A stretch of 64,000 bases of DNA from Chryseobacterium flavum (GCF_003385595.1 NZ_QNUE01000010.1:1-64000); one strand, 5' to 3'; counted from the stretch's first letter, positions 1 to 9,440 are shown. Notes: a model not told the origin generated them from the sequence alone. A program made the numbers and translations.

Positions 1-47
1 CAAATGCATAACCAGTCACAAATTAAAATGAAAACCTATAAAAACAA

Positions 48-79
48 AAACCAAAGTAATAGTAAAATTACTCTGGTTT
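48..79 (-). terminator. Hairpin terminator after the first M28 peptidase gene
   Basis: A 13-bp inverted repeat (48-60 with 67-79, one mismatch, 6-nt loop) lies about 60 bases beyond the stop of the minus-strand peptidase. It fits an intrinsic terminator for that gene. Confidence 0.6.
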
Positions 80-136
80 AATTATTTATTTTTGTACTTT
101 AATCTGTATCAGATTTTCAGGACTAGTCAGTAGGTA

Positions 137-1312
137 TTATCTTTCAATCATTATATTCTTAACAAGGGTTTCTTCACCTACTTTTAAAATCCCTACATAT
201 ACTCCGCTTTGAAGACTGGATACATCAATTTTCTTTTCATTGTTTACTCTGAGCATTGATCTTCCCATAGAATTACTGATTTCAAAACTGAAGTTTGATG
301 TTTGCACTGGTAATTCAATATGTAAAATATCATTTGCAGGATTTGGATAGATCTTGACAGTTTCCAGAGAATTCACTGAGGCAGCTTTAGTAACAGTGGT
401 CAGGTTGGTTGATGCTGTTGCAAAATGCTGTAATGCTCCTACAGCGGCTTTTCCAATATTATAGACATAAACCGGATCAACATTAGTAAAGGTGTCCTTT
501 GAAGTGTGGGGATAGCTGCTTCTTATCCTTTCAAAAAAACCGGTAATTACTTCTCCTTTCCGCTCAAAAGGAATATAATCAGTAGCTTCAGCAGGGTCTA
601 CGGCAGTCTGAAGAGGAGAGTACAGGGCTGTACAGTTTCTTAGCTGTTGGGTTACAGCGGCAGAAGCTGCGTTATTAGAGGAAACCCCACCCTGATCTTC
701 ATCACAATATACCGTATTGTTATTATTTCCTTTTACGCCACCTACCTGGTCCAGGTTGAATACTAATTTTATATCCAGTTTACGGATACCTCCCTGATAT
801 ACAACATTATTCACATAATGGCTGCTTCCGATAAGTCCTTGTTCTTCTCCGGAGAAATGGATGAACTTGATTGAGTATTCTGTAGGAACATCCTTTAATA
901 TCCGGGCCGCTTCCAGAATTATAGAAGTGCCGCTGCCATTATCATTAACCCCGGGACCATTAATGGTATCATAATGTCCGCAGATAATAACATATTTGTC
1001 CGGGTAAAGAGTTCCTGTTTTTGTTATAATCAGGTTTTTGGAAGTAGCAGACCCATAGGTGAATGGACTTTCCACAATCTGGCTTGCAGAATAACCATAA
1101 GAAATGTATTTGTTTTTAATCCAGGTAAGGGTGTTGTTATTGGCCTGTGAGCCGGTTGTTTTTATTCCTAAGTTTCCAAACTCCTGGAGGTTTGCCGTTA
1201 TATTGGCCTGGGTAACCATATCAGCCCTGTTCTTATAGGCCTGGATAAAGCTTTGTGCTGTAACGCCCTGTATCAACATTGTGGCGCACAAGAATGTTGT
1301 AATTCTTTTCAT
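137..1312 (-). CDS. Secreted M28 family metallopeptidase with T9SS sorting domain
   Basis: Predicted secreted zinc aminopeptidase of family M28. The 391-residue protein has a signal peptide ending near VTAQ (about residue 20). Family metal and catalytic residues are visible: H113 (CGHYDT), D124 (GVNDNGSG), the E156-E157 pair (SGEEQG), D188 (NLDQVGG) and H269 (YPHTS). Residues 318-391 form a type A T9SS sorting domain starting at KIYPNPANDIL, so it should cross the outer membrane by the type IX system. It is a close paralogue of the next gene on the same strand, so the pair looks like a tandem duplication. The natural substrate is unknown; peptides are the likely one. Confidence 0.93.
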   Translation of the reverse strand: MKRITTFLCATMLIQGVTAQSFIQAYKNRADMVTQANITANLQEFGNLGIKTTGSQANNNTLTWIKNKYISYGYSASQIVESPFTYGSATSKNLIITKTGTLYPDKYVIICGHYDTINGPGVNDNGSGTSIILEAARILKDVPTEYSIKFIHFSGEEQGLIGSSHYVNNVVYQGGIRKLDIKLVFNLDQVGGVKGNNNNTVYCDEDQGGVSSNNAASAAVTQQLRNCTALYSPLQTAVDPAEATDYIPFERKGEVITGFFERIRSSYPHTSKDTFTNVDPVYVYNIGKAAVGALQHFATASTNLTTVTKAASVNSLETVKIYPNPANDILHIELPVQTSNFSFEISNSMGRSMLRVNNEKKIDVSSLQSGVYVGILKVGEETLVKNIMIER

Positions 1313-1467
1313 ATTATTATTTTAAATTGGTATTACGAATATAATAAATAAATCCCAACATGGTGTTTAATAACATATGTATTACATTGAAAATGTATAA
1401 TTATGCTAAAACTTATACAGTTTTTATGAGCTTTATGATATTGTATACTGGATTTTATTCAAATAAA

Positions 1468-1487
1468 AACCTCCGTGAACGGAGGTT
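1468..1487 (-). terminator. Hairpin terminator between the two M28 genes
   Basis: An 8-bp perfect stem (AACCTCCG / CGGAGGTT) with loop TGAA lies 35 bases past the stop of the upstream minus-strand peptidase. The two paralogues therefore probably form separate transcripts. Apart from this hairpin, nothing else is apparent between the genes (1313-1521). Confidence 0.75.
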
Positions 1488-1521
1488 AGTAATTTATTTT
1501 CACAAAGGTAATGTACATCGG

Positions 1522-2706
1522 TTATTTTTTGATCAGAATTTTTCTGACCACAGTTTGATCGGTTGTTTTTAAAACTCCAAGATAAGCACCATTTTCCAGG
1601 CCGGCAACATTAATTTCTGTTTCATTAGTTGTCTTTAAAATAGAACGCCCAGGAAAATCAGTGACTTCAAAACTGAAGTTCTTTATATTAGAATCAGGAA
1701 GCTCGATATGGATGATATCTTTTACAGGGTTCGGATATATTTTTACATTTTCCAGCGATTTTTTCGAGTTTATATCCTGAGTCCCCATTGTATTATTACT
1801 TGTGGAAGCAACAGCAAAATGTTGCAGTGCTCCAACCGAAGCTTTTCCTATATTATAAATATAAACAGGATCAGTATTGGCAAAAGTATCATTTGAAGTA
1901 TGTGGATAATTACTTCTTAATCTTTCAAAAAAACCGGTAATTACTTCCCCTTTTTCTTCAAATGGCATGTAGTCTGAATCGGCAGCCGGATCTACCGCAG
2001 TCTGAAGAGGAGAGTAGAGGGCAGTACAGTTTCTCAGTTCCTGGGTCACCGTTGCGGAAGCTGCATTATTGGAAGATACACCTCCCTGATCCTCATCGCA
2101 GTATACTGTATTGTTGGTATTGCTGCTTTTACCACCTACCTGATCCAGATTAAAAACAAGCTTAATATCTAAAACACGGGTATTTCCCTGATAAGCAATG
2201 TTATCAGCATAATGATAGCTTCCTCTTAACCCCTGTTCTTCTCCGGAAAAATGGATGAATTTAATAGAATATTCCGTGGGTACATCCTTTAGTATTCTTG
2301 CTGCTTCCAAAATAATAGAAGTTCCGCTGCCATTATCATTAACTCCCGGACCATAGATGGTATCAAAATGTCCGCAAATAATTACATATTTATCAGGATA
2401 AACCGTACCTGTTTTAGTGATGATAAGGTTTTTGGAATTCACTCCGCTAAAGCTGAATGGGTCTTCCACAATCTGGCTGGATGTATATCCGTAAGAAAGG
2501 TATTTGCTTTTAAGCCAGTTCAGGGCATTGGTATTTGCTGCAGATCCTGTTGTTTTAACTCCAAAATTGGCAAACTCCTGAAGATTATTGATAATATTAG
2601 TTTGGGTTACCATGTCAGCTCTATCCTTATAAGCCTGGATAAAACTCTGTGCACCGATATTTTGTGCTACAACAGCAGTAAGTAAAAAAGCAGCGATTTT
2701 TTTCAT
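1522..2706 (-). CDS. Secreted M28 family metallopeptidase with T9SS sorting domain (paralogue)
   Basis: This 394-residue zinc aminopeptidase is a paralogue of the gene at 137-1312. Long identical stretches include the GVNDNGSG, SGEEQGL, NLDQVGG and YPHTS metal/catalytic motifs. A signal peptide ends near NIGAQ and a C-terminal sorting domain starts at KIYPNPVKDII. Divergence is concentrated in the sorting domain and in the region before the first metal ligand. This suggests duplication followed by drift or different substrate preference. Secretion through the type IX system is expected from the sorting domain. Confidence 0.93.
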   Translation of the reverse strand: MKKIAAFLLTAVVAQNIGAQSFIQAYKDRADMVTQTNIINNLQEFANFGVKTTGSAANTNALNWLKSKYLSYGYTSSQIVEDPFSFSGVNSKNLIITKTGTVYPDKYVIICGHFDTIYGPGVNDNGSGTSIILEAARILKDVPTEYSIKFIHFSGEEQGLRGSYHYADNIAYQGNTRVLDIKLVFNLDQVGGKSSNTNNTVYCDEDQGGVSSNNAASATVTQELRNCTALYSPLQTAVDPAADSDYMPFEEKGEVITGFFERLRSNYPHTSNDTFANTDPVYIYNIGKASVGALQHFAVASTSNNTMGTQDINSKKSLENVKIYPNPVKDIIHIELPDSNIKNFSFEVTDFPGRSILKTTNETEINVAGLENGAYLGVLKTTDQTVVRKILIKK

Positions 2707-2837
2707 TTTTTTAATGGACTTGTTTTTCGGCTGCTAATATAATAAATAACCGGCGATTATTTTTTTAAAACTGAAAATTGTTTTGATGTTTATTCAGTTT
2801 TAATTCAAAAAAGATTTGCCTGCTTCCTGAAAACAAA

Positions 2838-2859
2838 AGTCCCGGGAAACCCCGGGACT
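2838..2859 (-). terminator. Terminator of the rpmI-rplT operon
   Basis: A perfect 9-bp GC-rich stem (AGTCCCGGG / CCCGGGACT) with a 4-nt loop lies about 30 bases downstream of the rplT stop. It is a strong intrinsic terminator. Confidence 0.85.
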
Positions 2860-2887
2860 ATATTGATAACAAAAATACTATTCTACA

Positions 2888-3232
2888 TTATTTTACTTGA
2901 TCTACAACAGCTTTGAAAGCTTCAGGGTGATTCATTGCTAAATCTGCTAAAACTTTTCTGTTAAGCTCGATGTTGTTCTTTTTAAGAGCTCCCATAAATT
3001 GAGAGTAAGACATTCCGTGTTCTCTGGTACCTGCGTTGATACGGGTAATCCAAAGAGCTCTGAAATTTCTCTTTTTCTCTTTTCTACCACGGTAAGCATA
3101 TTGCATTGCTTTTTCTACCGCGTTTTTAGCTACAGTCCAAACGTTCTTTCTTCTTCCGAAATAACCTTTAGCTTGCTTAAAAATTTTCTTTCTGCGAGCT
3201 CTTGAAGCTACGGCATTTACTGATCTTGGCAT
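2888..3232 (-). CDS. rplT: 50S ribosomal protein L20
   Basis: Ribosomal protein L20, which binds 23S rRNA early in large-subunit assembly. The 114-residue length is normal for the family. The basic N-terminus starts [16 protein letters not shown], followed by [10 protein letters not shown] and the conserved WITRINA segment. It is the second gene of an rpmI-rplT unit, about 120 bases after rpmI. L20 represses its own operon in several bacteria; whether it does here cannot be told from the sequence. Confidence 0.98.
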   Translation of the reverse strand: MPRSVNAVASRARRKKIFKQAKGYFGRRKNVWTVAKNAVEKAMQYAYRGRKEKKRNFRALWITRINAGTREHGMSYSQFMGALKKNNIELNRKVLADLAMNHPEAFKAVVDQVK

Positions 3233-3354
3233 AATTTAAATTGTTTTTTTGAAATGTGCGACAAACTGTTTCATTGTACTTAATTGCTCCATTTCAGGGT
3301 TAAAATTTTGAATTTGTTTTGAATTCTTATAAACCGGATATAGATTTATAAAAA

Positions 3355-3552
3355 CTACTTAATTGCTAATTGACGTTGAACGCTTTTCTCATCCACTTTA
3401 GCTACGTAAGAAGTAGTAGTAAGATTTCTCTTCTGCTTAGTTTCTTTCTTAGTTAAGATGTGGCTTTTGTAAGCGTTTTTTCTTTTGATCTTACCTGTTC
3501 CGGTAAGAGCAAAACGTTTCTTAGCACCTGATTTCGTTTTTAATTTTGGCAT
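3355..3552 (-). CDS. rpmI: 50S ribosomal protein L35
   Basis: Ribosomal protein L35, 65 residues, with the typical start [14 protein letters not shown], the basic [11 protein letters not shown] segment and usual length. It heads the rpmI-rplT transcript, which has its own promoter at 3628-3635. In most bacteria rpmI follows infC directly. Here an alpha/beta hydrolase and a lectin lipoprotein, each with a terminator, separate them, so transcription is unlinked from thrS-infC. Confidence 0.98.
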   Translation of the reverse strand: MPKLKTKSGAKKRFALTGTGKIKRKNAYKSHILTKKETKQKRNLTTTSYVAKVDEKSVQRQLAIK

Positions 3553-3622
3553 TGTTTTGCTTTTTTATTGTTTTTGTTATCAATATCTGTTCTGGCTACT
3601 CCTAAAGACATTAGGAATAATA

Positions 3623-3635
3623 GTGTGCAAAGATA
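3623..3635 (-). promoter_or_regulatory. Promoter of rpmI-rplT
   Basis: The minus strand reads TATCTTTG (3635-3628), matching the Bacteroidota -7 consensus TAnnTTTG. The predicted start near 3623 gives a leader of about 70 nt. A small hairpin (TCCTAA / TTAGGA around 3600-3616) lies at the head of that leader. Confidence 0.6.
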
Positions 3636-3692
3636 CAAAAAAAATCAATCCGAATTTTCATGTTCTGTGATTTTCTTGTCTTTACATAAAAA

Positions 3693-3718
3693 AGCCGCCT
3701 CCTAAAAAAGAAGCGGCT
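3693..3718 (-). terminator. Terminator of the lectin lipoprotein gene
   Basis: Inverted repeat AGCCGC / GCGGCT flanked by A- and T-rich tracts, about 17 bases past the stop of the minus-strand gene starting at 4301. Confidence 0.65.
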
Positions 3719-3734
3719 GTAATGTAATGCAGGC

Positions 3735-4301
3735 TTAATCAAAATCTTTGTAAGCTATTTCCTTTCTTTCTTCATTATTCCCGCCCAAAATAATTTTAAT
3801 CCTAAAACCATTAGGAATAAAGTATCCTCCTCTTGAATAAAGCTGAAGTTTGATGTGTGGATTAGAGACGGTACCTGTAACAGCACTATTGGAATGCCAG
3901 ATAGAAGTATCATTATTGTAAATAACAAGGTTTCCATCATTCTGTGCAATAAGTTTTGGGGTTCCCTGGCTTCTAACCGTATTGGAGCTCCACAATACAG
4001 AAAGGCTGCCCGGTCTTTCGCGATATAAAACCAGATTACTGTCATGTTGCATTATGAGACGGTAAGTACTGCCATTATTCTCTAAACTGATAGATTCTCC
4101 TGCATATAATATCTGAGGATGGTTGGTGGTTTCTGAAATAAACTTCAGTTCTGTAAGCCCTGTACCGGGAATGGAGTTTGTCTCATTTGTGATGGTATGA
4201 GCATTCCTGTTTTGTACCGGTGTACTGTCCAGAGTATCATCCTGAGCGCATGATGCCATAAGCATCGAAAGACTTAAAAAAGTCATTAATTTGATTTTCA
4301 T
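3735..4301 (-). CDS. Lipoprotein with bulb-type (mannose-binding) lectin domain
   Basis: Predicted surface or periplasmic lipoprotein of 188 residues. A signal peptide with lipobox MASC puts the lipidated cysteine at residue 18. Residues about 65-145 form a bulb-type (GNA-like) lectin domain with two copies of the sugar-binding signature QxDxNxVxY: QHDSNLVLY and QNDGNLVIY. A WSSN/WHSN motif follows each copy, as in the family. Such domains bind mannose in plant lectins and in lectin-like bacteriocins. No toxin domain is visible here, so a glycan-adhesion role is more likely. It sits alone between two terminators inside what is usually the infC-rpmI interval. Confidence 0.85.
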   Translation of the reverse strand: MKIKLMTFLSLSMLMASCAQDDTLDSTPVQNRNAHTITNETNSIPGTGLTELKFISETTNHPQILYAGESISLENNGSTYRLIMQHDSNLVLYRERPGSLSVLWSSNTVRSQGTPKLIAQNDGNLVIYNNDTSIWHSNSAVTGTVSNPHIKLQLYSRGGYFIPNGFRIKIILGGNNEERKEIAYKDFD

Positions 4302-4436
4302 GAGTTATTTATTTAGCGGGACAAATATAGTAATTATAAAATTAACTCACACATTAAAGATTACGTAAATTATTGAGACACCTTTATTCATGGTTGTTTT
4401 CATTATGTATTTAAGACACTTTTTGGTGTTTAAATG

Positions 4437-4470
4437 AAAAAGTCACATTGTTTTCGAATGTGACTTTTTT
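4437..4470 (-). terminator. Terminator after the alpha/beta hydrolase gene
   Basis: A perfect 13-bp stem (4437-4449 with 4457-4469, loop GTTTTCG) with A and T tracts on both sides lies just past the hydrolase stop at 4490. Confidence 0.85.
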
Positions 4471-4489
4471 ATATGGCAGAATAACTTAA

Positions 4490-5311
4490 CTATGATTGAA
4501 AAAATGCCAGTAAATCTTTATTGATGGTTTCTGCTTCTGTTGTAGGCATGCCGTGTGGAAATCCGGGATAAGAAATCAGTTTTCCGTTTTTAAGAAGGAT
4601 AGCAGCTACTTTTCCTGTAGTTTCAAATGGTACAATCTGGTCATCCTCACCATGCATCACCAGAACCGGTATATCAACGCTCTTCAGGTCCTCGGTAAAA
4701 TCTGTTTCTGAAAATGCTTTTATGCAGTCATAATGTGCCTTGACGGAACCATTCATTCCCTGTCTCCACCAGTTTCTCTGAATACCTTCAGAAATCTCAG
4801 CACCTTCTCTGTTGTATCCATAGAATGGGAAAGTGATATCAATAAAGAATTGCTGTCTGTGTTTCGCTGTGTTATTACGGATATCATCAAAAACAGACAT
4901 TGGAACTCCATTTGGATTATTTTCATTCTGAACCATAATTGGAGTAACAGCACTTACCAAAACTGCCTTTGCAACCCTTCCGTTACCGTGTCTGGCAACA
5001 TATCTGATTACTTCACCACCTCCGGTAGAGTGCCCTACATGAATAACATTTTTTAAATCCAGTGCTTCTACAATTTCAGCAACATCAGATGCATATGTAT
5101 CCATATCATGTCCAAAAGGTGTTTGTTCTGATCTTCCATGACCTCTTCTGTCATGAGCAATTACCCTGTATCCCTGCTCAAGGAAGAAAAACATTTGTGC
5201 ATCCCAGTCATCACTTGAAAGCGGCCATCCGTGATGAAAGAATACAGGCTGCCCCTTTCCCCAATCTTTGTAATAAATCTGTGTTCCGTCTTTTAATTTA
5301 AGTGTGTTCAT
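4490..5311 (-). CDS. Alpha/beta hydrolase, non-haem chloroperoxidase-like
   Basis: Cytoplasmic alpha/beta-fold hydrolase of 273 residues. The oxyanion motif HHGWP sits at about 26-30, the nucleophile S95 in GHSTGG, the acid near D224 (HGEDDQIVP) and H253 in FPHGMP. The family includes cofactor-free haloperoxidases and esterases, which can make peracids. The physiological substrate cannot be deduced. It has its own terminator and no operon partner, and lies between infC and rpmI, which are normally adjacent. Confidence 0.9.
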   Translation of the reverse strand: MNTLKLKDGTQIYYKDWGKGQPVFFHHGWPLSSDDWDAQMFFFLEQGYRVIAHDRRGHGRSEQTPFGHDMDTYASDVAEIVEALDLKNVIHVGHSTGGGEVIRYVARHGNGRVAKAVLVSAVTPIMVQNENNPNGVPMSVFDDIRNNTAKHRQQFFIDITFPFYGYNREGAEISEGIQRNWWRQGMNGSVKAHYDCIKAFSETDFTEDLKSVDIPVLVMHGEDDQIVPFETTGKVAAILLKNGKLISYPGFPHGMPTTEAETINKDLLAFFQS

Positions 5312-5462
5312 TGTTTTCTTTTTTATGATTAATAAATATCTAAATAATTTGACTTTTTATAATCACAAATGTAGATTGAAAATCTTTATGAATTATTGAT
5401 ACAGGATAATAATTGATTAAAATTAAAAAATAAGGAATAAAGTTATCAGAATACAAAATAAA

Positions 5463-5488
5463 AAAACCTCAAACTGATTTGAGGTTTT
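5463..5488 (-). terminator. Terminator of thrS-infC
   Basis: A perfect 11-bp stem (5463-5473 with 5478-5488, loop CTGA) ending in T residues lies 20 bases past the infC stop. It separates infC from the downstream ribosomal protein genes. Confidence 0.85.
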
Positions 5489-5508
5489 ATATTGAATAAT
5501 TGACTTAA

Positions 5509-6009
5509 TTATTTTGCTGGTTTTTTAGGACTCATCATCATAATCATTCTCTTTCCTTCAAGTTTAGGAAGCTGGTCTACTTTTCCAACATGCTCCAATT
5601 CCTGAGCCAGCTTTAAAAGTAAAATTTCTCCCTGGTCTTTAAAGATAATCGAACGTCCTTTAAAAAATACGTAGGTTTTTAATTTTGAACCTTCTTCAAG
5701 GAATTTTTCAGCATGCTTTTTCTTGAATTCATAATCGTGATCATCAGTCTGAGGTCCGAAACGGATCTCTTTTACCACCACTTTTACCTGCTTAGCTTTA
5801 AGTTCCTTCTGTTTTTTCTTTTGCTCGTATAAAAACTTTTTATAGTCTAATATCCTTGCAATAAAAGGTTCTGCCTTGTCGGAAATTACTACAAGATCCA
5901 ATTCCTGTTCTGAAGCAAGCTGTCTTGCTTTATCAATTGGATAAACTCCCGGCTCTACGTTATCGCCCACTAAACGAAGCTCTCTCACACGAATTTTATC
6001 GTTGATCAA
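5509..6009 (-). CDS. infC: Translation initiation factor IF-3
   Basis: IF-3 binds the 30S subunit and checks start-codon and initiator-tRNA selection. The 166-residue reading given here starts at TTG (6009). It has the N-domain signature [16 protein letters not shown]...GVYP, the basic linker [11 protein letters not shown] and the C-domain [15 protein letters not shown]. The frame stays open upstream to a stop at 6082-6084 and encodes an arginine-rich tail ([18 protein letters not shown]) typical of Bacteroidota IF-3, yet contains no ATG, GTG or ATT. The true start is therefore uncertain. infC follows thrS as usual, and its own terminator follows. Confidence 0.93.
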   Translation of the reverse strand: MINDKIRVRELRLVGDNVEPGVYPIDKARQLASEQELDLVVISDKAEPFIARILDYKKFLYEQKKKQKELKAKQVKVVVKEIRFGPQTDDHDYEFKKKHAEKFLEEGSKLKTYVFFKGRSIIFKDQGEILLLKLAQELEHVGKVDQLPKLEGKRMIMMMSPKKPAK

Positions 6010-6127
6010 GTGAGCGTCCTCTTGTACCGGACGTCTCTGTGGGCCCCTGTTGTTAAATCTTTGTGCTGTTGTATTATAATTTTATTGGTTAACTTTCTAT
6101 TAATTTTAATCGGTCGTTCTCTGATGA

Positions 6128-8047
6128 TTAAACCGCGGCTTCCTTCTTAAAGTAAGAAACAAAATCTTCCATTTTCATTACTCCAAGGTCACCTTCACCA
6201 CGTCTTCTTACAGAAATCGTACCATCTTTTTCTTCATTTTCACCGATAACAAGCATGAAAGGAATCTTCTTCAATTCGGCATCACGGATCTTCTTACCGG
6301 TCTTCTCATTTCTGTCATCAATCTGACCGCTAATATCGTGATTTTCCAAAAATTGTGAAACTTTTTTTGCATAATCTACATATTTTTCACTGATCGGTAG
6401 AATAATAAACTGATCAGGGCTTAGCCATAATGGGAAATCCCCTGCAGTATTTTCCAGCAAAATGGCAATAAATCGTTCCATAGAACCAAATGGAGCTCTG
6501 TGGATCATTACCGGTCTGTGCTTTTCATTATCACTTCCGATATAGTGAAGATCAAATCTTTCAGGAAGATTATAATCTACCTGAATGGTTCCTAACTGCC
6601 ATTTTCTTCCTAAAGCATCTTTCACCATAAAATCAAGCTTAGGACCATAGAATGCGGCTTCTCCGTATTCAATCACTGTTTTTAAGCCTTTCTTTTCTGC
6701 TGCATTGATGATCGCACTTTCTGCCTTCTCCCAGTTCTCATCGGAACCGATATACTTTTGTTTGTTTTCAGGATCTCTTAATGATACCTGAGTTACAAAA
6801 TCTTCAAACCCTAAAGACTTGAAAACATAGAGAGTCAGATCAATTACTTTTTCAAATTCTTCAGAAAGCTGATCCGGAGTACAGAACAGGTGAGCGTCAT
6901 CCTGGGTAAATCCACGAACTCTTGTTAATCCGTGAAGCTCTCCGCTTTGCTCGTATCTGTATACTGTACCGAATTCTGCATATCTTTTCGGAAGATCCCT
7001 GTAACTCCATTGTGAAGTTTTGTAAATTTCACAGTGATGAGGACAGTTCATTGGTTTCAGTAAAAATTCTTCTCCTTCATTCGGAGTTTTAATCGGCTGG
7101 AAGCTGTCTTCCCCGTATTTATCCCAGTGTCCTGAAGTGACATATAATTCTTTTGCTCCGATATGCGGAGACATAACAAATTCATAACCTCCTTTTTTCT
7201 GAGCTTCAGAAAGGAAATTTTCCAGCTTTCTTCTTAAAGCAGTTCCTTTTGGTAACCAAAGCGGTAAACCGGCACCTACTTTTTCAGAGAATGCAAAAAT
7301 TCCAAGCTCTTTACCTAGTTTTCTGTGGTCTCTTCTTTTAGCTTCTTCCAGTCTTTCAAGATATTCTGTCAGATCTTTCTGCTTAGGGAAGGAAATACCA
7401 TATACTCTCGTCAGTTGAGGATTTTTTTCATTCCCTCTCCAGTAAGCACCTGCTGCATTCAGGATTTTAACTGCTTTTACAATCCCTGTATTCGGGATGT
7501 GTCCGCCACGGCATAAGTCCGTAAAGTTATCGTGCGTTACAAAAGTAATCTCTCCATCATTAAGATTTGAGATTAATTCTACTTTATAAGGATTATCTGC
7601 ATAAGTCTTTAAGGCTTCTTCTTTAGAAACCGGATATAGGGAGAATGTAGAGCCTTTCTTTGCATTTTCAAGAATTTTCTTTTCAATCTTCTCAAAATCT
7701 TTTTCAGATAAACTCTCGTCTCCGAAATCTACATCATAATAGAATCCGCTTTCAATGGCCGGACCTATTGTAAGCTTAGCATTAGGATAAAACTCAAGGA
7801 TAGCCTGCGCCAAAAGGTGGGCAGAAGAATGCCAGAAGGCTTTTTTTCCAAGATCATCATTCCAGGTCAAAAGTTGTACCGTAGAATCCGTGGTTATAGG
7901 TGTGGTCGTTTCTACTTGTTTGTCATTAACAATTGCGGAAATGGTATTTCTAGCCAATCCCTCGCTTATAGATTTTGCCACATCTAGAGGAGTAACTGCT
8001 CCCTCGAATTCTTTGACACTATTGTCTGGAAGTGTAATTTTTATCAT
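6128..8047 (-). CDS. thrS: Threonyl-tRNA synthetase
   Basis: Class II aminoacyl-tRNA synthetase that charges tRNA-Thr, 639 residues, full length. It has an N-terminal TGS domain (about 1-63), an editing domain with the HSSAH motif (H73, H77), and a catalytic core with the class II motifs and MNCPHHC zinc/substrate site. The C-terminal anticodon-binding domain starts near [10 protein letters not shown]. infC follows on the same strand after about 120 bases without a visible terminator, so the two are probably cotranscribed. Confidence 0.98.
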   Translation of the reverse strand: MIKITLPDNSVKEFEGAVTPLDVAKSISEGLARNTISAIVNDKQVETTTPITTDSTVQLLTWNDDLGKKAFWHSSAHLLAQAILEFYPNAKLTIGPAIESGFYYDVDFGDESLSEKDFEKIEKKILENAKKGSTFSLYPVSKEEALKTYADNPYKVELISNLNDGEITFVTHDNFTDLCRGGHIPNTGIVKAVKILNAAGAYWRGNEKNPQLTRVYGISFPKQKDLTEYLERLEEAKRRDHRKLGKELGIFAFSEKVGAGLPLWLPKGTALRRKLENFLSEAQKKGGYEFVMSPHIGAKELYVTSGHWDKYGEDSFQPIKTPNEGEEFLLKPMNCPHHCEIYKTSQWSYRDLPKRYAEFGTVYRYEQSGELHGLTRVRGFTQDDAHLFCTPDQLSEEFEKVIDLTLYVFKSLGFEDFVTQVSLRDPENKQKYIGSDENWEKAESAIINAAEKKGLKTVIEYGEAAFYGPKLDFMVKDALGRKWQLGTIQVDYNLPERFDLHYIGSDNEKHRPVMIHRAPFGSMERFIAILLENTAGDFPLWLSPDQFIILPISEKYVDYAKKVSQFLENHDISGQIDDRNEKTGKKIRDAELKKIPFMLVIGENEEKDGTISVRRRGEGDLGVMKMEDFVSYFKKEAAV

Positions 8048-8071
8048 TGTTTACTAAGAAATTTTAAGATG

Positions 8072-8079
8072 CAAAAATA
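8072..8079 (-). promoter_or_regulatory. Promoter -7 box of thrS
   Basis: The minus strand reads TATTTTTG, matching TAnnTTTG. The predicted start near 8067 gives a leader of about 20 nt. The rest of the 8048-8333 gap is AT-rich and shows no clear structure. Confidence 0.55.
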
Positions 8080-8333
8080 CGCTTTTTTTAGATAAAATAC
8101 TATACCGGCTTGTATTTAGAATGAGAATTAATATTAAAAATGAAAAGATTTTGCATTTAACCGATAAAGAAAAATTTATTTACTAATGTTATGGTGTTAA
8201 AGTAAGCTTTCAGAGCCGGAACAATAGATATTTTAAATTTTATAAACTTATTTAAAATATAATTGCAACTTGATTAATAGTGTTATTTTACCAAACAGAA
8301 ATAAGTTAAAATAAATTCAAAGCCATAACTATT

Positions 8334-9305
8334 ATGAATACTATAAACGTTGACCTGCATTGTGACCTGCTGTATTACCTGCTCAGTCCTGCATCTGTTA
8401 TTGATGATAAGGAGCTGGGATGTTCTCTTCCCTATTTAAAAGAAGGAAATGTAAAACTTCAGGTAACGGCAATTTACGCCGGGACGGGAAAAGACAGCAC
8501 GCACTATGGATTAGAACAAAGCCGGTTATTCTCGGAGCTGACTCAGAATGAAAACTTTTTCCTCTTTAGTAATCAAAGCTATAAAAAACCTGAAAACAGC
8601 GGTAAAATAGGAATACTGGCTTCTATTGAAAATGCATCATCCTTTTGTGATGAAAAAGAAAGCCTGGATTCAGGATTTAAAAAACTGGAAACCATTATAG
8701 AAAATACAGGGAAAGTATTATACATTGGTATTACCCATCATTTAGAAAACCGTTTCGGGGGAGGAAATTATGCTGATACAGGCCTGAAAGATGACGGAAA
8801 AGTTTTGATCGACTATATTTCAGACAGGAAAATTGCAGTTGACCTCGCTCATACAAGTGATCAGCTGGCGTATGACATTTTAAATTATATTGATCAGAAA
8901 AATTATTCTGTCCCTGTTCTGGCAAGCCATTCCAATTACAGAGCCGTTTGTGAGAACAACAGAAATTTACCTGATGAGCTGGCTAAAGAAGTCATCAAGC
9001 GGAAAGGCCTGATCGGGCTTAACTTTATCAAAGATTATATTGATCCCGACCATTCTGAAAAATTGTACGAACATATCCGGTATGGGCTGGAACTGGGAGG
9101 AGAAAACAGCATTGCTTATGGTGCAGATTATTTCTATTATAAAGACCATCCGGATACATCACGCCATCCGTTTTTCTTTACCGGTCATTCAGACGCCTCA
9201 GTTTACCCAATGATTAACGAAGAAATTAAAGAAAAATTCTCTCCGGAACTGGCAGGAAAAATCAGTCATAAAAATGCTTTGGATTTTATAGAAAGTATAG
9301 TGTAA
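8334..9305 (+). CDS. Peptidase M19 (membrane dipeptidase family)
   Basis: Zinc-dependent dipeptidase of the renal-dipeptidase (M19) family, 323 residues. Metal-site motifs are present: VDLHCD near the N-terminus, ASIENA (bridging glutamate), DLAHTS, ASHSN and GADYFYY. No signal peptide is evident, so it probably acts in the cytoplasm on dipeptides. It is shorter than secreted members. It stands alone between thrS and the minus-strand gene at 9441. Confidence 0.88.
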   Translation: MNTINVDLHCDLLYYLLSPASVIDDKELGCSLPYLKEGNVKLQVTAIYAGTGKDSTHYGLEQSRLFSELTQNENFFLFSNQSYKKPENSGKIGILASIENASSFCDEKESLDSGFKKLETIIENTGKVLYIGITHHLENRFGGGNYADTGLKDDGKVLIDYISDRKIAVDLAHTSDQLAYDILNYIDQKNYSVPVLASHSNYRAVCENNRNLPDELAKEVIKRKGLIGLNFIKDYIDPDHSEKLYEHIRYGLELGGENSIAYGADYFYYKDHPDTSRHPFFFTGHSDASVYPMINEEIKEKFSPELAGKISHKNALDFIESIV

Positions 9306-9327
9306 GAAAGAAATGTTTATTTTAATT

Positions 9328-9380
9328 GCTCCCGCAGATGAAGTTTTTGAAGGTCTGCCTGATCAGCTTATCTGCGAGCG
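9328..9380. repeat. Short inverted-repeat remnant (CGCAGAT / ATCTGCG)
   Basis: CGCAGAT (9333-9339) and ATCTGCG (9370-9376) are inverted, and the flanking GCTCC and AGCG bases partly extend the pairing. It resembles intergenic hairpin repeats common in Flavobacteria, though that comparison is from memory. It could also act as a weak bidirectional terminator between the convergent genes. Confidence 0.4.
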
Positions 9381-9440
9381 TTTTATACATTAAGTAATTT
9401 ACATTAATTAATTTAAAAGCATCTGTTTAATGGGTGTTTA

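Noticed and set aside
1360..1572. Short plus-strand frame between and into the M28 genes
   Set aside because: It runs through the terminator hairpin and the 3' end of the opposite gene and has no family features.
3755..4045. 96-codon frame inside the lectin lipoprotein gene
   Set aside because: It is a shifted frame of the same strand; the lectin motifs and lipobox support the other frame.
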